From Pseudomonas sp. B20(2017) (GTDB taxonomy: Bacteria; Pseudomonadota; Gammaproteobacteria; Pseudomonadales; Pseudomonadaceae): DNA of 64,000 nt. The DNA lies in contig NZ_NEJP01000003.1 in assembly GCF_002113125.1 (NCBI RefSeq), forward strand, positions 369,753 to 433,752. The letters run 5' to 3'. The notes below the pieces were generated by a model. The model worked only from the letters and a program-made list of their open reading frames with translations, did not search any database and was not told the DNA's origin. Positions 7,829 to 17,589 of the stretch are shown here, piece by piece (the first letter of the stretch is position 1; each line of letters begins with the position of its first letter). Both the position numbers and the translations under genes were made by a program.

Positions 7829-10800
7829 TCAGTGGAAATCGCGGCTTTGCACCCGAATCCCGTTGAGCAGCGGACTGAGATCGCTCAAGCGTCCGGCGAT
7901 CAGATGCCGCACCTCGCCTTCGCGCTCCCAGCGGCCATCGACCTTGAGCAGTTGCGAGCCGACCAGCACCTGCCGCTGGCGCTCGGCCAGATCGCGCCAG
8001 ACCACCACGTTGACGTTGCCGAACTCGTCTTCCAGGGTCACGAACGTCACGCCACTGGCAGTGCCCGGCCGCTGGCGCCCGGTCACCAGCCCCGCCACGC
8101 TGACCGGCCGGCCATGCTCGACCTCCAGCAACTCCCGGGAACTGCGACAGCGCCGCGCCCGCAACTCGTCGCGCAATAGCGTCAGCGGGTGCGGCCCCAG
8201 CGTGGTGCCCAGCGTTGCGTAATCGGTGAACAAATCTTCGCTGACACTCGGCGTCGGCAGTGCCACATCGGGCTCTTCCTGACTCGGCAATCCGGCAAAC
8301 AGCCCGAGCTGTTTCTGCACCCCGGCCACTTCCCAGCGTGCCCGATGGCGGTGACCGGCCAGGCCGCGTAACGCCCCGGCATCCGCCAGCAGCGCCTGGG
8401 CCCGACTGTCGAGCCCGGCCCGTTCACCCAGGTCGGCGACATCGGCAAACGCGCCCCTCGCCCGAGCGTTTTCAATGCTCCGCGCATCCTCCTCGCGAAA
8501 ACCCTTGATCATCCGCAGGCCCATGCGAATGGCCGGTTGCTCGCCGGTGATCGGCTCCAGGCTGCAATCCCAGTCACTGGCGCGCACGTCCACCGGGCGG
8601 ATCTGCAAATGATGCCGGCGCGCGTCCTGGAGAATCTGATCCGGACTGTAGAAACCCATCGGCCAACTGTTGATCAGCGCACAGGCGAACGCCGCCGGTT
8701 CGTGGCACTTGAGCCAGCAACTGGCATAGGTCAGCAAGGCAAAACTGGCGGCGTGGGACTCGGGAAAACCGTAACTGCCGAAGCCCTTGATCTGCTCGAA
8801 GATCTGCGCGGCGAATTCCGGGCTGTAGCCGTTTTTCTTCATGCCGGCGGCCAGCCGCTCCTTGTGCGGTTCCAGTCCGCCGTGGCGTTTCCACGCCGCC
8901 ATGGAGCGGCGCAACTGGTCGGCCTCGCCGGGGCTGTAATCGGCGGCGACAATCGCGATCTGCATCACCTGTTCCTGAAACAGCGGCACGCCGAGGGTGC
9001 GTTTGAGCACCACTTCCAGTTCCGGCGACGGATAGGTTTCCTCTTCTTCCTTGTTCCGCCGGCGCAGATACGGATGGACCATCCCGCCCTGAATCGGCCC
9101 GGGCCGGACGATGGCTACTTCGATCACCAGATCGTAGAAGGTTTGCGGGCGCAGGCGCGGCAGCATCGACATCTGCGCCCGGGATTCGATCTGGAACACG
9201 CCGATGGTGTCGGCGCGGCTGATCATGTCGTAGGTCGGGCGGTCGTCAGCCGGGATGGTCGCCAGGCTCAGATCCTTATGACGATGACGGCGCAGCAGAT
9301 CGAAACAGCGGCGGATCGCGCTGAGCATGCCGAGGGCGAGGATATCCACCTTGAGCAGCCCGACCGCGTCGAGATCGTCCTTGTCCCACTGGATGATCGT
9401 GCGGTCGGCCATGGCGGCGTTTTCCACCGGCACCAGCGTGTCCAGCGGTTGCTCGGATATCACGAAACCACCGGGGTGCTGCGACAGGTGCCGGGGGAAG
9501 CCGATCAGTTGCCCGGTCAGGCTCAGCACCCGGTGCAGCAGCGGGCTTTCGGGGTCGAAACCGCCTTCGCGCAGACGCTCCACGGGCGGCGTTTCATCGC
9601 TCCAGTGGCCGCAGCAGTCGGCCAGCGCATTGATCTGGTCCGGCGGCAAGCCCAGCGCCTTGGCCACATCGCGGATCGCGCCGCTGGCGTGGTAAGTGCT
9701 GACCACCGCCGTCAGCGCCGCACGACGGCGACCATAACGACGAAACACATATTGCAGGACTTCTTCGCGGCGTTCGTGCTCGAAATCCACGTCGATGTCC
9801 GGCGGCTCGTTGCGCTCTCTCGACATGAAACGCTCGAACAGCAGCGTGGTGCGATCCGGGTCGATCTCGGTGATGCCCAAGGCAAAACACACCGCCGAGT
9901 TGGCCGCTGAACCGCGACCCTGACAGAGGATTTTCTGCTCCCGGGCGTAGCGCACCACATCGTGCACGGTGAGGAAGTAACTTTCGTAGCCGAGTTCGGC
10001 GATCAGCTTCAGCTCATCGTCGATCTGCTTGAGCACCTTGGGTTGCGCGCCTTTCGGCCAGCGCCAGGCGATGCCCTTTTCGGTCAGATGCCGTAGCCAG
10101 GAACTGGCGCTGTGTTCCTCGGGCACCAGTTCTTTCGGATATTGATAACGCAACTCGCCCAGATCGAAGGTGCAGCGCCGGGCCAGTTTCACGGACTCGT
10201 CCAGCAAGGCCTGCGGATACAACTCGCGCAACACATCGAGGCTGCGCAAATGCCGCTCGCCATTGGGGTGCAGTCGTAATCCAGCCTCGGCCACCGGGAC
10301 GTGATGGCGGATCGCAGTCATGGTGTCCTGCAAGGCCCGCCGGCCACGGGCGTGCATGTGCACATCGCCGCTGGCCACGGCTGGAATTTGCAGTTCATCC
10401 GCCAGACTCAGCAGTGCGGCCAGCCGTTGCTGATCGTTCTGCCCGCGATGCAACTGCACCGTCAGCCACAGGCGCTCGCCGAAGGTCTGTTTCAACCAGC
10501 GGCCCTCTTCCACGTCATCGACCGCATCCGGCACCCACAGCACCAGCAATCCCGGCAACGGCTCGCTGAAATCCTCGCGCAGTATTTGATACTGGCCTTT
10601 CTGGGTGCGCCGCCGAGCCTGGGTGATCAAGCCGCACAGCGCCTGATAACCCTCGATGTTCTCGACCAGCAACACCAGTTTCGGGCCGTTCTCGATACGG
10701 ATTTCGCTGCCGATGATCAGCGGCAGCTCCACGGACTTGGCCGCCTGCCATGCGCGGACGATCCCGGCGAGGGTGCATTCATCGGTGATCGCCAGCGCCT

Positions 10801-10927
10801 GATAGCCATGTTTTTTTGCACGCTGAAACAGCTCCAGCGCACTGGACGCACCGCGCTGGAAACTGAAGTTCGACAGGCAGTGCAGCTCGGCATAACCCTG
10901 ATTCACGCGAACCAGCCTTGCAGCCAC
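7829..10927 (-). CDS. dnaE2: Error-prone DNA polymerase DnaE2
   Basis: A 1032-residue C-family polymerase of the DnaE2 branch, shorter than replicative DnaE. It opens with a PHP domain ([19 protein letters not shown]). The catalytic aspartate motif [16 protein letters not shown] lies near residues 374-389. A QLGLFAG segment that could contact the beta clamp is followed by an OB domain near residues 935-975 ([18 protein letters not shown]). The start is GTG, overlapping imuB by 25 bases; a slightly later start nearer YAELHC is possible. It is the last gene of lexA2-imuA-imuB-dnaE2. DnaE2 performs damage-induced translesion synthesis and mutagenesis with ImuA and ImuB. Confidence 0.96.
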   Translation of the reverse strand: MAARLVRVNQGYAELHCLSNFSFQRGASSALELFQRAKKHGYQALAITDECTLAGIVRAWQAAKSVELPLIIGSEIRIENGPKLVLLVENIEGYQALCGLITQARRRTQKGQYQILREDFSEPLPGLLVLWVPDAVDDVEEGRWLKQTFGERLWLTVQLHRGQNDQQRLAALLSLADELQIPAVASGDVHMHARGRRALQDTMTAIRHHVPVAEAGLRLHPNGERHLRSLDVLRELYPQALLDESVKLARRCTFDLGELRYQYPKELVPEEHSASSWLRHLTEKGIAWRWPKGAQPKVLKQIDDELKLIAELGYESYFLTVHDVVRYAREQKILCQGRGSAANSAVCFALGITEIDPDRTTLLFERFMSRERNEPPDIDVDFEHERREEVLQYVFRRYGRRRAALTAVVSTYHASGAIRDVAKALGLPPDQINALADCCGHWSDETPPVERLREGGFDPESPLLHRVLSLTGQLIGFPRHLSQHPGGFVISEQPLDTLVPVENAAMADRTIIQWDKDDLDAVGLLKVDILALGMLSAIRRCFDLLRRHRHKDLSLATIPADDRPTYDMISRADTIGVFQIESRAQMSMLPRLRPQTFYDLVIEVAIVRPGPIQGGMVHPYLRRRNKEEEETYPSPELEVVLKRTLGVPLFQEQVMQIAIVAADYSPGEADQLRRSMAAWKRHGGLEPHKERLAAGMKKNGYSPEFAAQIFEQIKGFGSYGFPESHAASFALLTYASCWLKCHEPAAFACALINSWPMGFYSPDQILQDARRHHLQIRPVDVRASDWDCSLEPITGEQPAIRMGLRMIKGFREEDARSIENARARGAFADVADLGERAGLDSRAQALLADAGALRGLAGHRHRARWEVAGVQKQLGLFAGLPSQEEPDVALPTPSVSEDLFTDYATLGTTLGPHPLTLLRDELRARRCRSSRELLEVEHGRPVSVAGLVTGRQRPGTASGVTFVTLEDEFGNVNVVVWRDLAERQRQVLVGSQLLKVDGRWEREGEVRHLIAGRLSDLSPLLNGIRVQSRDFH

Positions 10928-12318
10928 AACAGGCCGCCCTCACCCACTGTCCGGTACGCCCAGCCTTGCTGGCCGGCGCGGTTCTGGATCAGGTAATAAT
11001 CACGGCGCACGTCATCACCGTCCCACCAGCCGGACTCGATCCGTTCCGGGCCCATGAGAATGCGCGCCGAACCTTCGGGCACGGACTGCGGCTCACCCAA
11101 CAACCAGCCCGGACGCTGCACGCCCGGCAATGCAGGGCAACGCTGTTTATCGTCGGCGTTCTGCCACGCGCACTCCGGGCGGTGATCGGCCTGAAAGCGC
11201 AGGCCCTGGACCGCCTCATCCCCCAGTCGCGCGCGCAGGCGGTCGCGCAGTTGCTCCCAGGGCAAGGTCTGCTGCGGGCGGTCGTCGAACAGTTCCTGAA
11301 ACTGTGGCACGAAACTCGGCAGATCCTCGGCGCGCAGACGAAAACCGCGCACCGGGGCTTCGACCTGCACCTGCTCCAGTCGACCACGGGCCAGTTCAAA
11401 GAGCATCGCCGGATCGCGCTCGGCGCTGAGCAGGCCGACCTTGATCAACGTATCCGGCAGCCCCGCATGTTCCAGATGCAGATAGAAGCGCTGCACGCCG
11501 CTGTCGCGCCCGCACAAAAACGCCGCCAGATCGGACGTCAGGCGGCGCAATGGAAACAGCAGCGCCTGATGGGACTGCACGTCGAAATTGAGTTCGATCC
11601 GCACGTCGAAACGGTCCGGCGGCAGATAGAAAGCCAGCGCCAGCGGCCGTGCGCCGAACAGCGTGTCCAGATGCTTGAGCATCGGCGCCTCGAAACGCCG
11701 GGCCAGGGCCTGACGCGGCAGGTTCTGCACCTGATGAAGGTTGCGCAGGCCCATGCGCGACAACGCCGTGGCCACGCTCGGCTCAAGGCCGATGCGGTCG
11801 ACCGGCAATTGCCCGAGGTGGTGGCGCAGGGCTTCACCGTCGGGCACCACCAATCCGTCGTAGGCGTTGGCCAGTATTCGCGCCGCTACCGGGTTGGGCG
11901 CGGCGACGATGCGGTGACGAAAGCCCAGCTCGGACAGTTCCGTGCGCAACCGTGCTTCGAACTGCGCCCAGGAACCGAACAGCCCGAGGCTCGATTCGAT
12001 CTCGAATACCACAGTGCGCGGGTAATGCACGCTGACCTGGGCGCTGAAACGATAGGCCCAGGCGGCGAGAAACTGCTGCCAGTGCTCGACCTCGGCCGAA
12101 TCGTAATCGACGGTGGCGAATCCTTTGCTCATGGCCTGCGCGGCGGTCATCGACTGCCCCGGACGCAAGCCCAGCGCCCGCGCCGCCGGGTTGACCGCTT
12201 GCAGCACCCGGCGCTGGGCCGGGCCGCTGAGCAACGCCAGGGGTTGTTCGGGATCGGGGCGCTGACGCAGCACGGCGTCGAGGGCCAATTGCGGGAACAG
12301 AATGCAAACCCAGCGCAT
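10903..12318 (-). CDS. imuB: ImuB, Y-family polymerase-like mutagenesis factor
   Basis: A 471-residue protein of the Y-family polymerase fold (start [17 protein letters not shown]). ImuB proteins lack the catalytic acidic residues of DinB and serve as a hub linking ImuA, DnaE2 and the beta clamp. Here the palm opening reads FPQLALD with no DxD pattern, consistent with loss of activity. QQTLPWEQL near residue 355 is a candidate clamp-binding peptide. The open frame runs further upstream, but ATG 12318 is chosen because GAGG precedes it and it lies 7 bases after the imuA stop. It overlaps dnaE2 by 25 bases, so the cassette is tightly coupled. Confidence 0.95.
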   Translation of the reverse strand: MRWVCILFPQLALDAVLRQRPDPEQPLALLSGPAQRRVLQAVNPAARALGLRPGQSMTAAQAMSKGFATVDYDSAEVEHWQQFLAAWAYRFSAQVSVHYPRTVVFEIESSLGLFGSWAQFEARLRTELSELGFRHRIVAAPNPVAARILANAYDGLVVPDGEALRHHLGQLPVDRIGLEPSVATALSRMGLRNLHQVQNLPRQALARRFEAPMLKHLDTLFGARPLALAFYLPPDRFDVRIELNFDVQSHQALLFPLRRLTSDLAAFLCGRDSGVQRFYLHLEHAGLPDTLIKVGLLSAERDPAMLFELARGRLEQVQVEAPVRGFRLRAEDLPSFVPQFQELFDDRPQQTLPWEQLRDRLRARLGDEAVQGLRFQADHRPECAWQNADDKQRCPALPGVQRPGWLLGEPQSVPEGSARILMGPERIESGWWDGDDVRRDYYLIQNRAGQQGWAYRTVGEGGLLWLQGWFA

Positions 12319-12325
12319 GGCGACC

Positions 12326-12943
12326 TCAATGCCCCACGGCGAAGGCGATCGGTGCGCTGCGCGCCAGACCACCCCGGCACTTGAGCACGCGCAACTGCGC
12401 CGGGCGCGCATCGATGGCAATGCGCAGCGCGGCCGGCGACGGGTTGACCGCTTCGCTCAACGGGCGCCACGCGAACGCCAGGGTCTGGCCGGTTTCCGCC
12501 GCCACCTGCAAACGGCGCAAGGCGCGGTCATCGACCTTGTGCGGCCAGCACAGCACCGCGCCGCAACTGCCCGAGCGCAGGCATTGTTCTGCTGCCCACA
12601 AGGCATCGCGCTCGCTGGCCTGGATCACCGACAACTGACGCAAATCGACCCCGGCATTGGCCCAGGCCTGCGGGTATGGCACAAACGGCGGCGCCACCAG
12701 CACGATGCGCTCGCCCGCCGCCGACAGCCGCGCCAACGTCGGCCACACCAGTTGCAATTCGCCGACACCGGGCCCGGCCAGCAGGATTTCGCTCAACGCC
12801 GCTTCCGGCCAGCCGCCACTGGGCAAAGCGGCGTCCAGCGCCGCGTGCCCGGTGGGTTGCGGGCTGGCGGTGGGTGGCGCAGGCCGGCCCTTCCAGACCT
12901 GGCCGCCATTGAACAGCGTATCCAGCGCAACGACGGCACCCAT
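12326..12943 (-). CDS. imuA: ImuA, RecA/SulA-like mutagenesis factor
   Basis: A 205-residue ImuA protein, RecA-fold related. Visible features are a degenerate P-loop region (ALSEILLAGPGVGELQLVWP), AGERIVLVAPPFVPYPQAWA, and QTLAFAWRPLSEAVNPSPAA near the C-terminus. ImuA assists ImuB-DnaE2 translesion synthesis. Its start codon overlaps the last base of the lexA2 frame (shared base 12943), and imuB follows 7 bases after its stop. Expression should be damage-induced through LexA2. Confidence 0.93.
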   Translation of the reverse strand: MGAVVALDTLFNGGQVWKGRPAPPTASPQPTGHAALDAALPSGGWPEAALSEILLAGPGVGELQLVWPTLARLSAAGERIVLVAPPFVPYPQAWANAGVDLRQLSVIQASERDALWAAEQCLRSGSCGAVLCWPHKVDDRALRRLQVAAETGQTLAFAWRPLSEAVNPSPAALRIAIDARPAQLRVLKCRGGLARSAPIAFAVGH

Positions 12944-13560
12944 CAGCCTTGCCTCACCAGACCGCAGAACACGCCTTCGATGGCCAGGTCCTGATCGTCA
13001 CGCACCACAATCGGCTGATACGCCGGGTTGCGCGGCAACAGGCGAACCTCATCGCCGATCCGTTCGAAGCGTTTGATGGTGACCTCGCCGTCGAGTCGCG
13101 CCACCACGATCTGGCCGTTGAGCGCTTCGGGGTTGCGCCGCACGCCGACCAGATCGCCGTCGAGAATCCCGTCCTCGATCATCGAGTCGCCCTGCACTCG
13201 CAGCATGTAGTCGGGCGTGCGGGAGAACAGCGCGGGGTCGAGCATCAGCCGATTGTGCAGGTCGGCATCGGCGCCGATGGGGGCACCGGCAGCGACCCGG
13301 CCGAGCACCGGGACTTCGAGCAGTTCCGGTCGCGCCGGCTGCCCGAGCAGGCGAATGCCCCGGGCCTGATGCGGATTGACCTCGATGAACCCGGCTTCGG
13401 TGAGCGCCAGCACATGCTTGCGCGCCACGCTGCGGGAGGCAAAACCAAAAGCCTCGCTGATTTCAGCGAGGCTCGGGGGCTGACCGTGTTCGGCGATGCG
13501 TTCGCGGATAAAGGTCAGGATGGCGGTACGGCGGGGAGTCAGAGTCGTCATGGAGTACAT
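12943..13560 (-). CDS. lexA2: LexA2 SOS repressor
   Basis: A 205-residue second LexA-type repressor. The N-terminal winged helix-turn-helix (LTPRRTAILTFIRERIAEHG, SLAEISEAFGFASRSVARKH) differs from canonical LexA. The S24 peptidase half contains the cleavage pair in RVAAGAP, the serine in QGDSMIEDGILDGD, and the lysine in GEVTIKRF. LexA2 controls the imuA-imuB-dnaE2 cassette in pseudomonads. Two starts are possible: ATG 13560 (MYSMTTL) or ATG 13551 (MTTL). The probable operator covers the first, which makes the second attractive. It heads the operon and probably represses itself. Confidence 0.94.
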   Translation of the reverse strand: MYSMTTLTPRRTAILTFIRERIAEHGQPPSLAEISEAFGFASRSVARKHVLALTEAGFIEVNPHQARGIRLLGQPARPELLEVPVLGRVAAGAPIGADADLHNRLMLDPALFSRTPDYMLRVQGDSMIEDGILDGDLVGVRRNPEALNGQIVVARLDGEVTIKRFERIGDEVRLLPRNPAYQPIVVRDDQDLAIEGVFCGLVRQG

Positions 13561-13566
13561 TTGTAC
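13555..13566 (-). promoter_or_regulatory. LexA2 operator GTAC-N4-GTAC
   Basis: The sequence AGTACATTTGTACT (13554-13567) is a perfect inverted repeat around the lexA2 start. Pseudomonad LexA2 is known to recognise GTAC-N4-GTGC-like boxes; this copy is GTAC-N4-GTAC. Its position at the head of lexA2-imuA-imuB-dnaE2 fits SOS autoregulation of the whole cassette. Confidence 0.75.
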
Positions 13567-13618
13567 TCTTGTGGGATTTTCCTGACAAGCACCGCCAGTC
13601 AGCTCAAACCCTATGACT

Positions 13619-13720
13619 GATCGTTCCCACGCTCTGTGCAGGAATGAAGCCCGTGACGCTCCGCGTCACTGGACGCAGAGCGTCCCTAGAGGCATTCCCA
13701 CGCGGAGCGTGGGAACGATC
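13619..13720. repeat. Palindromic repeat, GATCGTTCCCACGC family
   Basis: The second copy of the GATCGTTCCCACGC element. It begins GATCGTTCCCACGCTCTGTG, has the inner TGACGCTCCGCGTCA hairpin, and ends CGGAGCGTGGGAACGATC. A further partial arm, GTGGGAACGATC, occurs at 13746-13757. It separates the lexA2 promoter region from the convergent-side LysR gene. Confidence 0.82.
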
Positions 13721-13763
13721 AACGCGGACGGTTTGGCGCCTCGACGTGGGAACGATCTCTCCG

Positions 13764-14681
13764 TCAGCTCAAACCGCGTTCGGCGAGAAAGCCTGCGATG
13801 TAGTCGATAAACGCCACAACCTTGGCCGTCGCCCGCCGATGGCTCGGGTACACCGCCAGGATATGCGGGCCGAAGCTGTCCGGATCGATGTCGTAGTCGG
13901 CCATGACCCGCACCAGTCGCCCGTCGGCGATATATGGCGCGGCGCTCCACAGCGGCGTGTGCAGCAAGCCACGTCCGGCCAAAGCGCTGGCCAGCAGCAA
14001 ATCGTAATTGTCACTGCGCAACAACGGTGTCGCCGGTTGCGCCAGGCTCAAACGCTGGCCGTCGCGCTCGGCCCACCAGAATTCGCGGCTGAGCAACGGA
14101 TGCCGGTACAGCAGCCATTCATGCTGATCGAGGGTTTGCGGCGTCACCGGCAAGCCCTTGCGCGCCAGGTATTCGGGGCTGCCACACAGCGCCAGGCGAT
14201 TGCTGCCGACCACCCGCGCAATCAGTCCCGGTAGGTCATCGTGCCCTTCGCGCAGCGCCAGGTCGTAGCCGCTTTCCAGCAGATTGACAAATTCGTCGCA
14301 CAAATCCACTTGCAGGCTGATCTGCGGGTATTGCTGCAAAAAGCCGTCACACACCTGATCGAGAAACGCCCGCCCGTAAGCCAGCGGCGCAGTGATTTTC
14401 AGGCTGCCGCGCAGGCCGTGCTGCAACTGCTCGATTTCTTCGCTGGCCTCGTCCAGCCGTTGCAGCACCTGGCGTGCGGTTTCCAGATAGAGCCGGCCGA
14501 TTTCGGTCAGCAGAATCCGCCGCGTGCTGCGCTCGAACAGCCGCGCGCCGAGTTCGGATTCCAGATGATTGACCGCCTTGGTCAGGGCCGACGGGGTCTT
14601 GCCCAGTTGCTCGGCAGCGCGGCTGAAACTGCCGAGCTGCGCGGTGACGACGAACATTTTCAGTGCACCCAGCTTGTCCAT
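13764..14681 (-). CDS. LysR-family transcriptional regulator
   Basis: A 305-residue LysR regulator. The N-terminal winged helix-turn-helix reads MDKLGALKMFVVTAQLGSFS, RAAEQLGKTPSALTKAVNHL, ESELGARLFERSTRRILLTE, and an effector-binding domain (from about residue 90) follows. The open frame extends 73 codons upstream without homology, so ATG 14681 is used. It is divergent from the secreted amidohydrolase gene, the usual geometry for a LysR regulator and its target. A 12-base perfect palindrome lies in the shared intergenic region. The inducer is unknown. Confidence 0.93.
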   Translation of the reverse strand: MDKLGALKMFVVTAQLGSFSRAAEQLGKTPSALTKAVNHLESELGARLFERSTRRILLTEIGRLYLETARQVLQRLDEASEEIEQLQHGLRGSLKITAPLAYGRAFLDQVCDGFLQQYPQISLQVDLCDEFVNLLESGYDLALREGHDDLPGLIARVVGSNRLALCGSPEYLARKGLPVTPQTLDQHEWLLYRHPLLSREFWWAERDGQRLSLAQPATPLLRSDNYDLLLASALAGRGLLHTPLWSAAPYIADGRLVRVMADYDIDPDSFGPHILAVYPSHRRATAKVVAFIDYIAGFLAERGLS

Positions 14682-14698
14682 GCTTTTTCCATTCAGGC

Positions 14699-14710
14699 AA
14701 AAACGTTTTT
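14699..14710. promoter_or_regulatory. Palindrome in LysR/amidohydrolase intergenic region
   Basis: AAAAACGTTTTT is a perfect 12-base palindrome, 18 bases before the LysR start and 75 bases before the divergent amidohydrolase start. It could be an operator for the LysR protein, although it does not show the classical T-N11-A pattern. Evidence is positional only. Confidence 0.35.
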
Positions 14711-14784
14711 CGTGAGGGAGGCGTTCTGTCGGGCGTTGGCAGCCACTAATCTGGCCATCAGACGCAATAACAAGGAAATGTTCA

Positions 14785-16539
14785 ATGAAAAGATTCATAC
14801 CGCATTTCACAAAAAATGTGCTGATCGCCGCTGTGAGTTTTGCCTCGATGGAAGCCATGGCTGCCACCGATCTGGTGCTGCTCAATGGCAAGATTTTCAC
14901 CGCCGACCGCGCTCAACCGAAGGTTCAGGCGCTGGCCGTGGAGAACGGCAAGGTGCTGAAAGTGGGCAGCGATGCGCAGATCAAAACTTTGATCGAACCC
15001 GACACCCAAGTGATCGACCTTCAAGGCAAGGCCATGATGCCCGGCCTGATCGACAGCCATTCCCACGCGATTTTCGGCGGGCTGGAAATGGTCTCGGCGA
15101 ACATGGAAGACGACGTGGTCGGTCTGGATGAACTGGAAAAACGCCTGCGCGGCTGGCGTGACGACGGCAAGGCCCGGCATGGCGATGTGTTGAGCGTGAC
15201 CGGCATGAGTTCGGCGTATTGGGCCAAGGCTGAAGCGCTGGGCAAAATCTTCAATAACGGCGAATGGGCCGACGTGCCGGTGGTGTTCACCGGCAGCGAT
15301 CACCACACCGCATGGGCCAACAACGTGATGCTCAAACGGGCGGGCATCGACACCGCACTGTTGAAAACCCTGCCGGACGCGGAAAAAGACACCATCGGCA
15401 AACTGCCCAACGGTGAGCCAAACGGCTTTGTGGTCGACGCCGGTTGGGATCGCGTCGCCTCGAAAATGCCGGTGCCGAGCCCCGCCGATATGCTCAAGGC
15501 CGCGCAATCGGCGGTGCGTTTCAACAACAGCCTCGGCATCACCGCGTGGATGGACCCCGCCGCCAACGCCGCGCCGGGCGAGCCGGTGTTCGCGCTCAAG
15601 CCCACCGAGAAAACCGTCGGCGTGTTGCCAGCTTATAAAGCCCTGTCGGACAGCGGCGGCATGACCGCCCACGTCGCCGCGCTGCTGGTGGCCAATCCGA
15701 AAAGCGTTCCGGCCGATCTCGACACCCTCGACAAGGTTCGCCGGCAATTTCAGGGCATTCCCAACCTGACGCTGCCGGGCATAAAAATCTTCGCCGACGG
15801 TGTGATCGAATACCCGGCCCAGAGCGCGGCGATGATCGATCCCTACAGCAACTCGCACAAACAGGGCGAGCTGCTGATCGATCCACAGCATTTCGGCGAA
15901 CTGGTCAGCGCCATCGACCAGCGCGGCTGGCTGGTGCACATCCACGCCATCGGCGACCGCGCGGTGCGCGAATCACTGAACGGCATCGCCCAGGCACGCA
16001 AGGACCGGCAGAGCGGCGTGACGCACTCGATCACCCACCTGCAAATGGTCAATCCCAAGGAATTCGCCCGCTTCAAGCCGCTGAACGTGATTGCCTCGAT
16101 GCAATTGCTGTGGGCCAGCGCCGACGACTACACCACCGACATGATCAAGCCTTACGTCAGCGCCCTCGCTTTCCGCTATCAATACCCGGCGCATTCGCTG
16201 CTCAAACAGGGCGCGACGATTGCCGGCGCCAGCGACTGGCCGGTGTCTTCGCCAAACCCGTGGAACGCCATGGCCCAGGCCATCACCCGCACCGGGCCGT
16301 TGGGCGTGCTTAACGCCGACGAACGCCTGGACCGCGAAACCATGTTCTACGCCTACACCGCCAACGCCGCGCGGACCATCGGCCTGGAACAACAGATCGG
16401 CTCGCTGAGCCCCGGCAAACAGGCCGATTTCATCGTGCTCGATCGCGACGTGTTCAGCGTCGACGACAAAGCCCTGCATGACACCCAGGTGCTGCAAACC
16501 TGGTTCGCCGGCCGTCAGGTCTATACCGCCGCCCAATGA
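14785..16539 (+). CDS. Secreted amidohydrolase, YtcJ type
   Basis: A 584-residue amidohydrolase of the YtcJ/amidohydrolase 3 family. The start MKRFIPHFTKNVLIAAVSFA followed by SMEAMA looks like a Sec signal peptide, so a periplasmic location is likely. Metal motif HSH is in PGLIDSHSHAIFG (about residues 84-93). Other likely ligands are the histidines of VHIHAIGDRA and SITHLQM and the aspartate of ASDWPVSSPNPW, a motif typical of this family. A carboxylated lysine is probably in GIKIFADG. It is divergent from a LysR regulator and followed by a REP doublet. Family members hydrolyse amides, formamides or esters; the substrate here is unknown. Confidence 0.9.
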   Translation: MKRFIPHFTKNVLIAAVSFASMEAMAATDLVLLNGKIFTADRAQPKVQALAVENGKVLKVGSDAQIKTLIEPDTQVIDLQGKAMMPGLIDSHSHAIFGGLEMVSANMEDDVVGLDELEKRLRGWRDDGKARHGDVLSVTGMSSAYWAKAEALGKIFNNGEWADVPVVFTGSDHHTAWANNVMLKRAGIDTALLKTLPDAEKDTIGKLPNGEPNGFVVDAGWDRVASKMPVPSPADMLKAAQSAVRFNNSLGITAWMDPAANAAPGEPVFALKPTEKTVGVLPAYKALSDSGGMTAHVAALLVANPKSVPADLDTLDKVRRQFQGIPNLTLPGIKIFADGVIEYPAQSAAMIDPYSNSHKQGELLIDPQHFGELVSAIDQRGWLVHIHAIGDRAVRESLNGIAQARKDRQSGVTHSITHLQMVNPKEFARFKPLNVIASMQLLWASADDYTTDMIKPYVSALAFRYQYPAHSLLKQGATIAGASDWPVSSPNPWNAMAQAITRTGPLGVLNADERLDRETMFYAYTANAARTIGLEQQIGSLSPGKQADFIVLDRDVFSVDDKALHDTQVLQTWFAGRQVYTAAQ

Positions 16540-16550
16540 CAACAACTATT

Positions 16551-16645
16551 CCCCTGTGGGAGCGAGCTTGCTCGCGATAGCGGTATGACCATTAAAAATG
16601 ATGTCGACTGATACACCGCTATCGCGAGCAAGCTCGCTCCCACAA
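16551..16645. repeat. REP doublet (REPIN-like)
   Basis: The inverted pair is CCCTGTGGGAGCGAGCTTGC with its inverted partner GCGAGCAAGCTCGCTCCCAC, and the arms continue as ATAGCGGT/ACCGCTAT-like extensions, giving a long imperfect hairpin. It lies between the secreted amidohydrolase and the TIGR02001 gene. Confidence 0.92.
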
Positions 16646-16690
16646 GTTTTCTCTTTCTGCCCCATAACAACCACAACAACGGGACTTCAC

Positions 16691-17428
16691 ATGAAAGCCT
16701 TGCCCCTGCTCGCCCTCACTTCTTTGAGCCTGCTGCCTTTGAGCAGCCACGCGATTCCCCTGAACGATGATTTCGCGGTGCTGGTCGACCTGACCCTGGC
16801 CAGCGACTACCGCACCCGCGGCATCTCCCAGACACAGAACGATTCGGCGGTGCAGGCCGGTCTGACCCTGGCCCACAGCAGCGGCCTGTACCTCGGCGCG
16901 TGGAGTTCGAATGTCGATTTCGGCGGCGGCCTGAAAACCCGTCAGGAAGTCGATTACTACGCCGGCTGGCTGTGGCAGGCGACCGAGGCTGTGAGCCTGG
17001 ATCTGGGCTACATCAAGTACGCGTATCCCAAAGAGAGCCAGTTCAACCAAAGCGAGGTGTACTCGATACTCAGCGCTTACGGCGTGAAACTCGCGGCGTA
17101 TTACTCCAGTGACGCGCCGGGCATCGACAGCAAACAGAGTTCGCTCTACAGCTACATCGGCTATGAAACCGAATTGCCGTTGAATTCCGGGCTAAAGCTG
17201 CGCTACGGCAACATGGACTTCAAGGACCCGCATATGTATTCGGCGTCCGGTCACAGCGAAGAGTCCTATCGGGAGTGGGAAGTCAAACTGACCCACAACC
17301 TGGCCGGCGTGGTGCTGGGTCTGAGCTACATCGACACCGATCTCTCGCAGAGCCAGTGCCTGAGCAGTTGGGGCTTCAAGGACGTGTGCACGGCGACAGT
17401 CGTCGCCAGCGTCAGCAAGTCCTTCTGA
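16691..17428 (+). CDS. TIGR02001 outer-membrane protein
   Basis: A 245-residue protein with signal peptide MKALPLLALTSLSLLPLSSH (cut after residue 21). It contains alternating beta-strand sequence such as LTLASDYRTRGISQTQNDSA, LYLGAWSSNVDFGG and LDLGYIKYAYP. SDYRTRGISQ is the hallmark of family TIGR02001, predicted small outer-membrane barrels of unknown substrate. ATG 16691 is chosen over upstream in-frame positions because the signal peptide begins there. It ends in the aromatic Phe typical of barrels (VSKSF). A role as a porin-like channel is inferred from the fold only. Confidence 0.87.
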   Translation: MKALPLLALTSLSLLPLSSHAIPLNDDFAVLVDLTLASDYRTRGISQTQNDSAVQAGLTLAHSSGLYLGAWSSNVDFGGGLKTRQEVDYYAGWLWQATEAVSLDLGYIKYAYPKESQFNQSEVYSILSAYGVKLAAYYSSDAPGIDSKQSSLYSYIGYETELPLNSGLKLRYGNMDFKDPHMYSASGHSEESYREWEVKLTHNLAGVVLGLSYIDTDLSQSQCLSSWGFKDVCTATVVASVSKSF

Positions 17429-17442
17429 CCCGCCGCAAATTT

Positions 17443-17473
17443 CCCGTGGGAGCTGGCCTGCTGGCGCCCACAT
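17443..17473. repeat. Single diverged REP
   Basis: CGTGGGAGCTGGCCTGCTGG is a single REP-like palindrome without an inverted partner nearby. It lies just after the TIGR02001 stop and may be the remnant of a doublet. Confidence 0.6.
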
Positions 17474-17496
17474 TTTTTTGCACTTACCGTGATTTT

Positions 17497-17516
17497 GTTA
17501 CCGGATGTTTACGGAA
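17497..17516 (+). promoter_or_regulatory. Tandem direct repeat upstream of eptA
   Basis: GTTACCGGAT and GTTTACGGAA are adjacent and match at 7 of 10 positions. A further TTACCG lies at 17484-17489. Tandem 10-11 base repeats of this kind are typical binding sites for OmpR-family response regulators. eptA genes are commonly controlled by such regulators (PmrA, ColR), so this is a candidate control site about 75 bases before the start. The match to any known consensus is imperfect. Confidence 0.3.
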
Positions 17517-17589
17517 TTTTTACCAATGCCCTTCTACAGTTACGCCCGTAACCGCATGGGTTTCGACTGACGTAGAGGAAAGTATCGAA

